From Sympetrum striolatum (taxonomy: Eukaryota; Arthropoda; Insecta; Odonata; Libellulidae), in the NCBI GenBank assembly GCA_947579665.1, contig OX388344.1:11402346-11466345 (forward strand): 64,000 nt of DNA, given 5' to 3'. The position numbers and the translations under genes were made by a program. Below, one piece after another: positions 35,196 through 47,766 of this stretch. Position 1 is the first letter of the stretch; every line of letters starts with the position of its first letter. Below the pieces are notes generated by a model. That model was not told the origin of the DNA. It did no database searches and saw only the letters and a list, made by a program, of their open reading frames with translations.

Positions 35196-35599
35196 CATGT
35201 GCTGGCCACATCAGATTTTTACTAGAAAACTTTATTTTCTTTTGATTGGATGGGAAATCGTAAATCATTATTTTATTACCATTATTAGAAGGGAATCCTT
35301 CAATTTGCTTGTTCCTTAGATGGCTCCTCTGAGTACTCGTGTCTTTGGAGTGCAAACTCTGGTTTCTTGAGAAACACATTGACGTCCACTGTCAATTCTC
35401 CAAAAGTGCGGAGCGAACCACAATTATCTTTTATTCTGTTTCGCTTTCGTTGAAACGACCAATTTTATTCATTTCGCTCCTGTAAACATCGAATAACGGG
35501 TTCAAACCGTTTATTTTGCTTCGGTGTAGCACTCGGATGGTGTATAACAAGGTCTTTTTTATTTATCTTGATTTCTTCCTTTGGCAAGAGATCATGGGA

Positions 35600-35810
35600 T
35601 TGAGCATAGAGAGGGTATTTAGTCGAATGAAGAAAACCAGAGTGGAAGGCCAAGAGAGGAAATATTAACGTGAATCGGAGGAAGTGGTGCAGGTTAGTGG
35701 GCACTATGGAACAGTTCGATGATTCCTTATATTTAGGAAGCGAAATTTCCAGCGATGGAAGCAGATTAATAAAAGAGAGCGTTCCACCACAGAAAAACGA
35801 TTTCTGATAG
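35600..35810 (+). pseudogene. Small relic of an RTE-like reverse transcriptase
   Basis: From 35706 the plus strand reads MEQFDDSLYLGSEISSDGSR and then LIKESVPPQKNDF before a stop. The pattern F.YLGS.I.SDG...IK is the block just after the catalytic core in RTE/ingi-like elements. Only this block is clear; flanking codons are shifted and interrupted. Confidence 0.5.
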
Positions 35811-38800
35811 CAAATCATAGAAGCTTGGATAGTAGGAAACTGAAACCAATATATAGGGTTTCCATTAATTTGGATGGGAAATAAGAATTGTCATAGAAGG
35901 AGAAAAGGGATTGATATAAGTACTGATACAGAGGAATGACGAAAATAAAATGCACCGACTGATTGACTGGCGAAGGAGGGTTTAGAATAGCAAATAGAAA
36001 AATATTAGAAGCATTGGTGAAAACAAGGATAAGTTTAATTTAAGACAACCTAAAAACGAGAAAAAGATCACGACTGTGTAGCTACGTTAGACATAAAAAA
36101 GCTCCATAAGGTTTGCAGTTCAAACAACGGCTTTTCCGATTTTTTAAACTCTGATTAATTAAGTCTTCCTACAATTATTTGCGGCATTTACTCTCACTTA
36201 GATCTTGCTTCTTGTGTACTACAAGTTTAGAAGAACTCGTTTTCACCAATCGCAGATAGAGCTCATTAAATTCTATCAGCTTATAGTGATTGAATTCGGC
36301 GAGTATTTAGGAGTTAACTGGATTGATTGATGGGGTGAAATATTATTAAAATCGACACTTTTTTCGTGATCTTGCATACACCAGGCCTGATGGCCAAGTC
36401 GCAGCGTCATTTGAAAATAAATCGATATAGTTTTTATGCTTTGAAAATCATGAACCTGAAAAAAAATTTGGCTCCTCAATTGTGTTTGCTACGAAAATCT
36501 TTGAAAATCGAATTAGGCTAATAATGAATGATGAGGTGTGAGTTAATATAACATTGCTTTCTTTATTGAACCAGAATTCTGTAATCGGAAAAAGTCCGTG
36601 TAATTGCAAGACAAAGACTACGAGTTGCAGTTTGCGAGGCTTTCAATGAAACAAGTATAAAAGCCGTTGTTTGGTAGAACTCATGCCTCAACAGAATTAA
36701 TTTTAGCAGCCCTGAACACGGTCGAAACAAAAGTGCAAGTAAAAGATCCTCTAGCAACAGATAAAAACATTCCATTCTTCGTATAATTGTCGCAGGGACC
36801 ACATTTACTCGTCGTCCCCTTTTCCTTTCAAATGTTCTTCTTTAACTCCTTTCTCCCCTCGGTGCAGCCTTTCTCTTCCATCTCTCGGACTCTTCATTTC
36901 CTCGCTCTTTTTCGACACCTCCCATAGACTGCGTTTCACGACTATTTCAATATTTTGGCTAAAAAATGTTCGCTTCTGATGTCTCTCTTTTGTAGACACT
37001 CTTCCAGATTAGAAAGGGCTATTCTCACTCCTCTCAGATCACTCTTTTCGAAATCGCTCTCACCAGTCTCTATGTTCATCATAATAATTAAGAAAGGATT
37101 ACTGTTTGTTTTAATCCCCTGGGCGCAATTTCTCTGAAAGCATATAGTACACAATGATTTAAGCGCATGGAAACTTCAGAAGGGAAAATGTAATAAAAAA
37201 ATGTAATTCCAAAGAATATAAGAGACTTCGGGCATTTTCCGAGATGGTTAATCCTAATTTGCCGTAAGGAACTCCACAATGAAACTGAATTAGAAGTTTT
37301 TGGAGAGAAAACGGTAATGTGGAAGAATTTGAGAGCAAAGAGGACAGCTAAATATCACAACTCCTCTGTGCGATGAGTGGCGATTAACTGAGAAAGAAAT
37401 ACTCCTGAGAAGAGGAGTTTGGAAGAAGACCTCTACGGCTGACAGTTGAGTGGGCTCCGAACACAGAGCTCTCTGCTTCGAAACCGGGTTTTTCTTGGAT
37501 AGAGTGTTACTGTTCGCCATTTGTGTCCGTGATTGTCCGTTAAAATATTTACGATTAGGTGTTTTGTTTCCATTAAAGAAATAATAATATACTCTTGTTA
37601 CAAATTAATTTTCCTACAGCAACCAACGAAAGAATTGTGTCGGTAGACCAGCGAAATATGTTGATTCTCTCGAAGTCTTTAAGATGGGATAACCGAATCG
37701 TTGTCTAGTTCTGTTTGACTCAGTGAGATCTTTTGAAACAAAGTTTGTCGGCGCATTGATAAGAACACGCTCAAGATAACCTCGTCTCCTAACAAACTGT
37801 TTTTCATCCGCAGATTCGTTTGAAGAGTTTTCAAACGCACGCTCCTGTATTTGCACATTGCGCGGTACCATTGAAAAACGATTCAATTCTCGCACAATCG
37901 TCTGCCATCCAAATACTTTTTATTCCTTCTTCTTTTGTGTGTGCACGGACCATTTGCGCCCGCATCGCTTTTGTTTCGAGAGTCAAAGGAGAGACGCTGT
38001 TTATTGCTAAGCGACCGCCCGTATGATCTTCTCATCTACTCCCCTATTCCGCGTTTTGAATAAAGATTTAAGCTTTTCCTCGCGATTCCTGAAAATCAAA
38101 ATTCTTTCAGGAAGGCAGTTTAGCTCGCTGGAATTAATCTTAATGGATTATAATTGCATCGAAGCAAAATTGGGTTACAATCGCCTTTGGCTTTATGCGA
38201 TGGAAGTCTCCTTTGGGCGGAATACTGTTGAAAAACGAAGATCACGGACATCTTCGTTCGAATTACACTTCCTTAAGTTTGCAGTTCAGAATAGAGAATG
38301 CGCAGTTCTTTCTAATGTTTCGTGTTTGGGAGAGAAGAAACAAACAGCGGGCAAGCGCAGCTGAACCAAGCTTTTCTATAACTGGAAATCAACCATAATA
38401 TTTAAATACGCCGCAAAAATATTTATGCATCAAAGACTAGCGTCAAAAATTACGGATTTTAATTTCAGTAGCTTATGAATCCTATTAAAATAAATGTATA
38501 CATCATATTTAGGGGAATTTTCATGAATATGAATCATTTGAGAATTTAAAGCTAAAAATGTAAACGGAATGCACAAAAAAGTTTAGCGTAAGCAAATTGA
38601 TTTTTATAGACCTCGTGAGACTGGGTATAACAGACTAGTTTTACTCCTAAATTTGGTTAAACTCGATCCGTCTCCATATGTCCTTCGCTCCTTAAGTTTT
38701 GAATCATATATATGTTTGTGACCCTTCCTCATCTAGAGAATACAACGTGGAGAGTCTGATTAAGAATCACTTCCTCTTGGTCGTGAGTTTGTCTCAGCTA

Positions 38801-41800
38801 ATGATCGTAAATTCCCAACAGGAAAACGTCTCCTGTATGAAGAGACATTTCTTTCAATTAGGGCTGTATTCCTAATGAATTCTCAGGGAATATCAATCGT
38901 CTTTATCGTCATGGAGACGGATTGTTTGTAGCCACAAAAGTCTACTAAATGTTAACCTATATTGTCCCAATTATCGCAATTTCGAATCTAAAACAGTATT
39001 TCACGATAAAAATAAAAAATAATTCGATCTTCTTTCTCTTGGTACTCGTCTCGATTTCATTGGACTATTATTTGTAATTTCATTTCGCCAAACAAATGAA
39101 GGCGGCAAACGGAAAGAAAGAATAAATGATACAGCGTCAAGTGTATCATGTTTTTGGTAAAAGAGAAATTTAAACGTATTCAAGGATAACTTTGTTCAAA
39201 GCATATCCATGTATCACAATAGTCCATTGGCTTTGCAATAGACTGATAAGTATCGTATTTCTGTCTCATCGGGAAGTGCGTGAAATTAATTTTCAAAAAT
39301 TCTTACAATAAATTTTTTACAGGGTTACATTGCCATTGGATTAATAGATGTACGTGTCAGTAATCATCGCAGTAAGTTACCATATAATATCATATAAACT
39401 ACCATAGTAATCATATTATTAAACTATAGAGAGTAAAGCAAACCGAAACAGCGAGCATTCGGATAGTCATTTTGATGAGCGTCTCAGCGAAGAGAGATTC
39501 GTGGAATTCACATGTTCAGGGCACATTCACCCGCTGAACATTCAAAAAGAAAGTCTCTACAAAAATTCCTTTTAAAAACCCGTGTCTTCTGGTTGAATTG
39601 CTATGTTCATTGTGCTTTGGCGTTTGGATTGTAAACAGAAACTGACCACAGCGAGAGAGGATTTTGAAATGTAGATCTTCCGCCGTGATTGGTGAATATT
39701 TTAAGAGTCATATTAACTAGTGTCGAATGAATAAATAACAGGAACTCGAACTGCTGTTGACTACTCGAACTGTTGTTGACAAGTTTCACAATTCTTAGCA
39801 GAAAACTATAGAATTTGTTCTCTGTTTCGGGTCACATTAAATTCCTTCAAAGGCAGCAGAATTCATTCGGTGACGTACGAATGGTGATTCTTCTTTAATA
39901 TTTTCCTGTACTTCTACTGTCACATCTCTATAAAACAATATCTTCCACAGCCCTTCCGATTGGCAGAAGCGTGTTGCGTAATGCGTGTCATAGTTTGTGA
40001 TATGACGTCACACCTCCAGATTTTGGCGGGAATTCCCCGAACGAGTGTTTCCCGCGTTCTTCTTTATTCACAGATGTTTTCTTTCAAATATACTATTTTC
40101 TTTACGAGCATTCTTATCTGGGATATGAATGCCGTAAGAAAGTCATGTGATAGACAGGATCAAACCTCGAGTAAGAATGATTACTTTTATTCTCATCACA
40201 GCATTTCTCCGAAAGAATTCGATTCAATTTCCTCAAACCGAATCAGAATATATTAATTGAAAATTTCCTTGATATCATTCGATTGCTTTAATAATTAATT
40301 ACATTTTGAAGATATTTTACTTGAGGTTGTCCCGACAACTCAGTTTTAATCGCAATAGTATTTTAACAGTAGTTCGTAATCCACAAGTGAGACTCCAGCT
40401 CTTCCCAATGAGCTTTCCTTTATTTCGCTTTCCCCAGACGCTTTTCCAGATTCCATTCACCGGTTGACGTCCCACTTGTTTCATCGTCACCTCTTCGCTG
40501 AATCTGCTAATTTTGCAGAACGCTTTTTGCTCTTTCATCAGCGTTTACGCGATTAAACAACTTCCAAAGACAGTAATGAGCATTCCAGATTAAATATCTT
40601 TTATGTGAAACTCATCACCGCTTAAATATGAAGATTAGTTTTATTTTATTTAAATATTTATTATTATTAATTTATTTAACGCTAACAGGTAGCCCCAATT
40701 AATAATTTCTAAATCTTCGCAAGAGATCAAATAGCTCCCTTTTCATTTTGCTTCTTCATCAATATTTAGGTGACATTTGCGTGATGCCAATCGATTCGCT
40801 AATATCAAACTACTCAACTCTTAGAATTAGTTTTACTTATGTTGTGCTTATTTCCAGTACCCTGTTCCTCTATCTTCTTTTCCCCTCCGATTCCGTTGTA
40901 TCTGAAAACGGTTTCTTCTTCTGGAAGTAATTTATTCACTGATATAATTGCACAATGTATACAGGGAACCCCAATGGTGATAACCGTCTGTAGCTTTTTC
41001 TTCATTTTCGCCAAATTTAATCGCCGCTGTTCTTTATTAAATGCTTGGGATAAGTTGCGGTAATCTTCTTTCTCAGGATCATTTCGTTTCCAGTTGATAC
41101 GCCAAGAGCTTTCTCAAGATCCACAAAGGAAAGTTGTTCAATAAATCTTTATTTCTTTTCTCTCATTAATGTTAAGGTGTGCTGATCCACGAGGCTAAAT
41201 TGAATCGCTTTGAAGGATTTTGTTTTTACAGCTTCACTGCGTATGCTTTTCTAAATCTGGCACATTTTTCCTCCACAAATTCCTTCTTTTGGACCACGAT
41301 AACAGTTAAATTTCCTCAAATCATCACACTTCGATTTCTTCCTCGGACTTCCATTGAGGAAACTTAATGTTTGATAATAATTATAACTTAACTTGAATAA
41401 TACTTTGTGCAATTTGTTTCATTTTCCAACGGCATCAAAGTTCACACCAAAGCAATGCAACTTTTCTGCTTTTGCTTCCTTCCTCATCCCCTTCCTCATC
41501 CTGTTCTCCCCTTCACTTTAACCCCTTCAACTTCTTGCGGTTTGGACCCTCGGAGGAGAGGGAAACAAGCGAGTTAGTTTTCATAGGAGCCAATCTAGCG
41601 GACGGAACTTATCCAACGGATGGAATGGGTGTGGAAGATGGGTTTCTGCGAAGGAAGTGAGTTTTTCAGCAAGTTGCTAATGTCCACGCTAGAAAGTATG
41701 CGAGCGAAACGAAGGAAAGGAAATACATGTTAAGACGGCTTAAGAAAAAAGTTCAACGAGAAGTTAGGATAAGTATTTATGAATAAATGAAGTAATTTAT

Positions 41801-42099
41801 TTGTTCAACTAAGATGTTCAATAGGAAAATTAATGTAGGTCAACCTATTTTATAAGCAATTTGAGCATGGTGAAGAAGTAAGACCCAAAGACCAGGAAAG
41901 TGTCGCCGAAATCAATCTTAAATCACGCTTGGAATAGATCCTAAAAAAAAACAAAACGAGTAAAATTATCGTGTCGTTTTGTTGCGAAGATGTAATAAAG
42001 ATTATGTTTGACGAATTCCCGCACAGAATTCTAATAAGTAAGAATAACTTCCCACATCTAGTCTTTTATGGAAAGTTAGGAACGCTCATGAAGCTAACT
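35811..42099. other. Long intergenic stretch, no feature recognised
   Basis: Many short frames exist on both strands, but none shows family motifs, conserved repeats or plausible exon borders that I can defend. Confidence 0.4.
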
Positions 42100-42299
42100 A
42101 ATTGTATATAGCTATAGACCCGACACGACTATACTTAAAGCAATGAGAAACTGCAATTTATCGTGTGATAAAATTGATGTACATTATATTAGTCTTGAAT
42201 CATTAGAGAGAAAATTGAGAGTTTTTGATATAAATTGATGATTTTTTTCTCTTAAACTTTGTATTTCTTATGGGTGATGGCTGTGAACTAAACTTGTAG

Positions 42300-42592
42300 G
42301 TATTATTATATTTTCTTGTTATAATTTGTTAAATTTTTATTCCCATTCTTTTATGTCACTTACTTTATATGCTTATATATCTATATTCCGTAAAATAATA
42401 CTGTGTGCATTATATGCTAAATTTCTTTGTAACAATTTTATATTCGTCATTAACTTTTTACAACTAACGTTACTTTTTCATACTCATCTGTATTTTACTT
42501 TTTGTTTTCAATGTTTACATATATATCTTAGGATTCTTAAACTGTAAATGGGTTAAAAATCCGTAATAAACATTATTATTATTATAGCTAAT
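42300..42592 (+). mobile_element. 3' end of a non-LTR retrotransposon with ATT tail
   Basis: The end TGTAAATGGGTTAAAAATCC, then GTAATAAACATT and a (ATT)n run (to about 42587), is a typical LINE tail. The upstream T-rich stretch is probably its UTR or decayed coding part. Confidence 0.55.
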
Positions 42593-43926
42593 GGTACATA
42601 CATGCATACGAGTATTGCAGCAGCTGCTGTTCTCCCCTATTTTCGTTCGTAAAAAATAGCATTTACTAGTTTTGGTGGATATAATGAGGATCTTGAAACA
42701 GTCCCCTCCCAAGGGATTCCGGGACTTGTTTGATTCGAGGGAAAATCCGTTTGGGAGGAAACTGCTCGTGTGGGAACGAATGCTTGGGATTTCGGTTGGA
42801 TTGAGGGGCTCATTCCATTCAGGCTTTCTCAGAATCCATTGCATTCTTCCGCAGATGTGTGTGTAGTTGTGTGGCCGAACGAATTCCGTATTTCATAGAT
42901 TGCATTAAATTAGCTTTGTTGAAACCATTTATTTCGGTGAGGATATGAGCAGGAAATTTGGAATGATTTGACAGCCATTCCAGACTTAGCATAACCTATG
43001 ATTCATTTTTGATATGAAATGAGTCACGATAAATAAAATTCCAATGACTGCAAAAATTCTGATTGATTCCTCAATATCCATCATTGGCATCTTTGGAAAA
43101 GAAATGAGGCTTACTAGGCAATGTGAGGAGTGAGGAAGTTTGCCTTTGCCAACTGACAATATGACAAATCCACGTGCATAAAAACGACTCTATGAATAGC
43201 AATTTTGACAAAACTTAATGCCAAAATAGAATGCCATCACTCACTACTGGTAGCTTCTTGAAGAATCTTGAAAGCAGTATAAAATGGCCCTGAATTTCGA
43301 GCTCCCTTGTTTGAAGGCCTTCATACCCCAGTCACTTTCATGTAAATGAATAAGACCGGCGTAAATGAAAGATACGTTGCGCAAAAATTCAAATTTAAAG
43401 AATTCCATTTCTGAAGATATGAAATCCGACTTCGAAAGGAAGATGAAAGAAAGGAAATTCCGAGAGAATCTAAAGAGGAGGTAAAATGGCGAAGAATAAC
43501 TCCGCTTTGTGGATACGAAGGGGATGAAAGGGCGTTGGAAAAAGTGAAGTGTGCCTTGAAACATGTAAAAGCAGGAGAAGTGGTCCTTTGATCAGAGGAC
43601 GGAAGGATTAAACGAGGGCGGTACTCATTGCTATCGTTGGCAGGTGATACCCGCAGATAAAATCATTAGCTGGAAACATATGCCTTTGAGGCTCAAGGCC
43701 CGCCTCAAATTCGTGACCCCCACAACAAATCGCTACTTCGAATTCTTTTTCTAACGTTACGTCCACTCCCTGTATCAGTTGTTAAAGCAGCATAGCATTA
43801 TTATACACCATTATTACTCTACAGTTCAAATAGATAATTGCAGGGTCCCTTATTTTCAGACGGAATGAAGTCATGAGAAACGCACAGTTCATATGATCTG
43901 AGATTAGAGAAGAAATTAAAGAGGAA
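42593..43926. other. Intergenic; one ATGAGG motif
   Basis: At 43090-43140 the plus strand reads CTTTGGAAAAGAAATGAGG, CTTACTAGG and ATGTGAGGAGTGAGGAAG, matching the minus-strand copy near 19600. No gene is recognised. Confidence 0.45.
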
Positions 43927-43950
43927 AAAGAGGGTTCGAATCCCACCTAA
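43927..43950 (+). other. Isolated B-box-like site
   Basis: GAGGGTTCGAATCCCACC carries a canonical B-box (43933-43943) with a weak T-arm stem. The upstream 80 bases do not form a tRNA. Confidence 0.4.
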
Positions 43951-44034
43951 AATAAATTCTCTCTCCTTCATTTCTTCTTTAGACTAAATCTATTAAACTT
44001 ATTTTGAGTACTGTTATTATCAATTCTACTCTAA

Positions 44035-44415
44035 TATAAAAACAAGCTCTATTCTTTGCAAAATAGAGTTGTAAGATTAGTTTGCGACAACAATACAATT
44101 AATGAAAATGTAGATGATACTTCCTCTGAGGAAAAGATTGATATCAAACACAATTATGCTAATCTAGAGATACAGCCAGTTGATAAACTCTTAAACTATG
44201 TCTTAATAACAGAAAACTATTTCTCGGGTCAGAATAAAAGAATAAAATCAAAGGAACACAGTATGGAGACAAGGAGAATGATAAATTACGATGTTCCTAA
44301 GATATATAATAAATATGGTGCTCATAGGTTAAACAGTGTTGTACCGAATATCTTTAATAAATTGCCAACACATCTGTTCTATTTAACATCATTACGCTAC
44401 GTTAAAAAAGTATGA
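44035..44415 (+). pseudogene. C-terminal reverse transcriptase fragment of a second non-LTR family
   Basis: The frame reads YKNKLYSLQNRVVRLVCDNN at its start and RLNSVVPNIFNKLPTHL near its end, before TGA at 44413. LQNR.VR near the thumb region and a final VP..(F/W)N.LP block are the usual C-terminal landmarks of many LINE reverse transcriptases. There is a stop just before the fragment (TAA at 44032), so the copy is 5'-truncated. It is distinct in sequence from the family at 58.7 kb. Confidence 0.65.
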
Positions 44416-44770
44416 AAAATTTCCTACTTCGCAATGAAACATTATAATTTTAAAAGTATTATTTTATAATCCATTTTTGATAAGATGTGTACATAGATGT
44501 ACTTGTGTTGTTTTGTGTAAAACTTATGATTGTTAATGACTGAGTATTCTAAAAGTTTTTAGAATAAAGTTATATTTCTGAAATTCTTTAGTATTATATA
44601 ATATATCTATATTCTGGTTGTCTGTTTATTTGTGCACTGACGAGCCAATTATTGGCTCAGGAGAAGGGAAAACAATACCTTCAAGTGCAATTTTTTTTGT
44701 TCAATTTTGTCTAATGTACCTAATGGACTTTGTAATTGACTTTTTATATACATAGATAAATAAATAATTA
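44416..44770 (+). mobile_element. UTR of the element above and a second LINE-like 3' end
   Basis: After the stop come TAGAATAAAG at about 44560 and then a separate 3'-end-like piece. This has the hairpin GAGCCAATTATTGGCTC (about 44642-44658) and a TAGATAAATAAATAATT tail near 44752-44768. Confidence 0.45.
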
Positions 44771-46565
44771 ATATACTTAAAAAAAGATTTTAATTAACTA
44801 TATGATTGACAGATGCCGCTGTATTCTTGATGGGCCGTAGGAGCCTGAGCAGGGAATCTATACAGCCTATAATATTTACAGAGCCAACATTTCGTAACAA
44901 GTTAAGGCCTGCAAATGATTGGTCACCTGCATATGATGAGACGAAACGGCGCATGCAGTAATTTTAAAGCACGAATAAGAAAATATCCTTTTAGTTACAC
45001 TAATATGTTTTGTTATGCTAATTTTTGTTTCATTTTACTTCATATTCTAAAACCTTTTCTGCTGACAATTTATTGTGAGTTTAATGTGTACTTATGCTTT
45101 ATTTTTATGTTTATAAGCATTTTATTAGTCCTTCATTACATTCATTATCGTTTGTTTTCTGTTTTCACGTCAACTTCCACATTGCCCTCCCTCCACAGAG
45201 CCATTGGGGGGTTGACAGTATCCTTCCCAAGAGAAGAAAGGAAGACCTATGCCTATTCTGCACATCTATTGCAGTTCTCACGACAAAAAGCCATTCTTCG
45301 TGCTTTTTGCTAAGCCATTGAGAAATTCTGATACTCTAATTGTAAGAATTGAATGTACTGTCCATCGCAAGTTGCGCCTTAGGTTTCTTTAAAACCGTGA
45401 GGAAGTCGACGTTTACCTCTTTGGTCGCGCACCGTTTGGCGCTTCGAAGATAAATGAGTAGGAATGTTATGTATCCAAGGAACAGTGCTTCGACTCCCGT
45501 TCGAATGTTCCCTTATTTACATAAAATCAGTCATTTGTTGCAAAATGCGATAGTTCCCGGCGCCACCGCTAAATGCGTCTTCGTTACCATCGGATGGAAA
45601 TCAATGGAGCAAAGATGAAAGCGCTCAAGTGGATAATTAATGCGTCGATATTAGTGGAGCTCGATGTACCTCATTACTGAAATTGAGGATCGCTAATGCA
45701 TTGATAAATCCAATTAATCGTGCGCTAGAAAGTAGTCCCTCAGCGTCTTCATTTGCCCCATTGAGTTGGATATAATGCGGTTAATACGCTGACTGAGTTT
45801 GAAATTGTTTTGCTTCTTATCCAACTTAAAACCCGACTCTTGCTTTTCCTTTAAAATATTTTTAAATATTTCGAATTATTAAGCTTAAGTTAATAGTGAA
45901 GGACAATGGTAACACTTTTTGCAATTATTCGTTTGATAATGACTTCGCATCTGTTTCGTCCTCGTTCGGTGCCATCGTCGCTTGTAATTTCATCAAGCTG
46001 AATGTTACTAGATTAACACCGTAATTATCATATTGCAATATTTAAATTATATCTTATTGTCATATTATGATTGATATTATCACTCTCTTAAGCTATTGGT
46101 TTGCGATTGAAACTGTAATTAAATTACTAATTCTACTTCTTTCATTTATGCAACTCGGTAATTTCAAATATTAAATTTAATGAAGTTATTTGCGTAGAAT
46201 TATCGGTGGCATCGCAACCAAATGCATTCTCAAGTAGACTTTCTCGTATCCACACTCATTCAATATGCCTTTATAACTTCCTTTTGAATTCGCATACTTC
46301 TCCGTTCACTTCCCTCGAACTGCCCCCAAAAACAGGGTGCTGAATATAGACGCAATGGTTGATAAATTGAAGCAAATGGTTAGAATGAGGAGTGCACATG
46401 AACTTCCAAGAAGATTGTGACAATTGAAAATAATTAAACTACATGAACAATCATTCCTGTGAGTAATATAAATATAATTAAATTGGTGATAAAATGCCTT
46501 TGGTAGAGCAATAATAAGTACGAAATATAAAAAATAATCACTAGTCACTATTTTACATAGTAGGT
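44771..46565. other. No feature recognised
   Basis: AT-rich DNA. The two overlapping frames at 44915-45321 are rich in F, L and Y and look like chance translation. Confidence 0.4.
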
Positions 46566-47766
46566 GAGAATTGCCCATATTGTACCGACGCCTGATTTGT
46601 ACCACTTCCGTAAAATGGAAGAGCTTCGTTTCCGTTACTATGCAACTAGACGTTACTAGACACCAAAATTCCAGTTGTCATCTTTGCGCGTCCAAGTTTG
46701 TGAGAGAGTTACTTTTTTTGCAGTTTTAAAGCAATTTTTTCTGCACGTGGCTAAAGAAATAACGATAATAGGTTATTTGCGAACAAACTGTATTAATTAT
46801 CAGATGAATGTACATAAATATGCCAAAGTTTAATATTAATATAATTCTTAAACTCAAATGGTTAGATCTGAAGGAAGCGACGAAGAAAAAACGGCGGAGT
46901 TGCCTTTATATTGTGCCGTTTGCAGGTCCCTTTATTGTACCGGTACATTTTAGGAAGCCATTGTGCTTTTAAATAATGATTTAGCTTTTTTAAATGAATT
47001 AATCTTAGTTGATGTGATGCATTTTTAATTTGTTATTTACCGTGAATAGTTATTAAAATGGTTAATTTGCATCATAGTATGGAAAATACGGGAAGGGATG
47101 AGCCAAATTTAGCTGTGGCAACATGTTTAAACGGAGATTACGGTTTAAATGGACGTGTCCCAAATACAACTATAAAAAAGCACGCCGAAGATAAGAGCAG
47201 TAAAGTGTTTTCGGAAGAAATTGAGTGGAATTAGAGCAACACATCCTAAAATATGAAGAGATGATGTTTGGTTTAATCTTATCCGATGATAGAAATCTTG
47301 TATTTGACGTTGCATAAAGGAACGGTATAGCTCATAACTTTGACTTCGAAAAAGGCATTGGTTGCGAAAGAGGGTTCTATGAAGAGACATCGTAAGTTGT
47401 GATTCAGACAACTCATTTCATGGCTGGGCCAAAGGGTTCGATTTACAAAAGGTCTGCAAGTACAGTAAAATAAGTTAATCACATTAATCTGAACTGTAAT
47501 GGATTTATTTACCTTCAGTTGATAAGAGTAGATGAGTGGTCCAATTTAGGAAACCACTGGTGCAAATTAGGAAACCTGTTTGTACCACTTGCAGATATTT
47601 ATAAAATCAGAAATATTTTGCTTTTAACGGTGTATTTTTGAGTTGTTTATAATCAGATCCTATGTAAAACTTTACACTGAACGAAATAGAATAGTTTCAA
47701 TCATTGTGTAACTAGAAATTTGAGCTACGTATATGAAATAAAATTGGTGCGATATAGGGAACTCTC
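46566..47766 (+). mobile_element. Decayed pogo/Tigger-like transposon, about 1.2 kb
   Basis: Imperfect inverted ends are GAGAATTGCCCATATTGTACC (one base over 20 if read whole; key part GAGAATTGCCCATATTG) and, inverted, GAGAGTTCCCTATATCGCACC (key part GAGAGTTCCCTATATCG). Inside, the plus strand encodes NLAVATCLNGDYGLNG then VPNTTIKKHAEDKS and FSEEIEWN (about 47065-47235), resembling the N-terminal helix-turn-helix of pogo-type transposases. Next comes GSMKRHRKL, a stop, and FRQL with RVRFTKG (about 47365-47455), resembling the CENP-B/Tc5-type DNA-binding domain (F.KRH..LS.R....TS..R...F). The catalytic DDE region is not visible, so this is an internally deleted relic. Confidence 0.65.

Noticed and set aside
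44915..45321. Overlapping 132- and 75-codon frames
   Set aside because: They are rich in F, L, Y and H from T-rich DNA, with no motif. Treated as chance.
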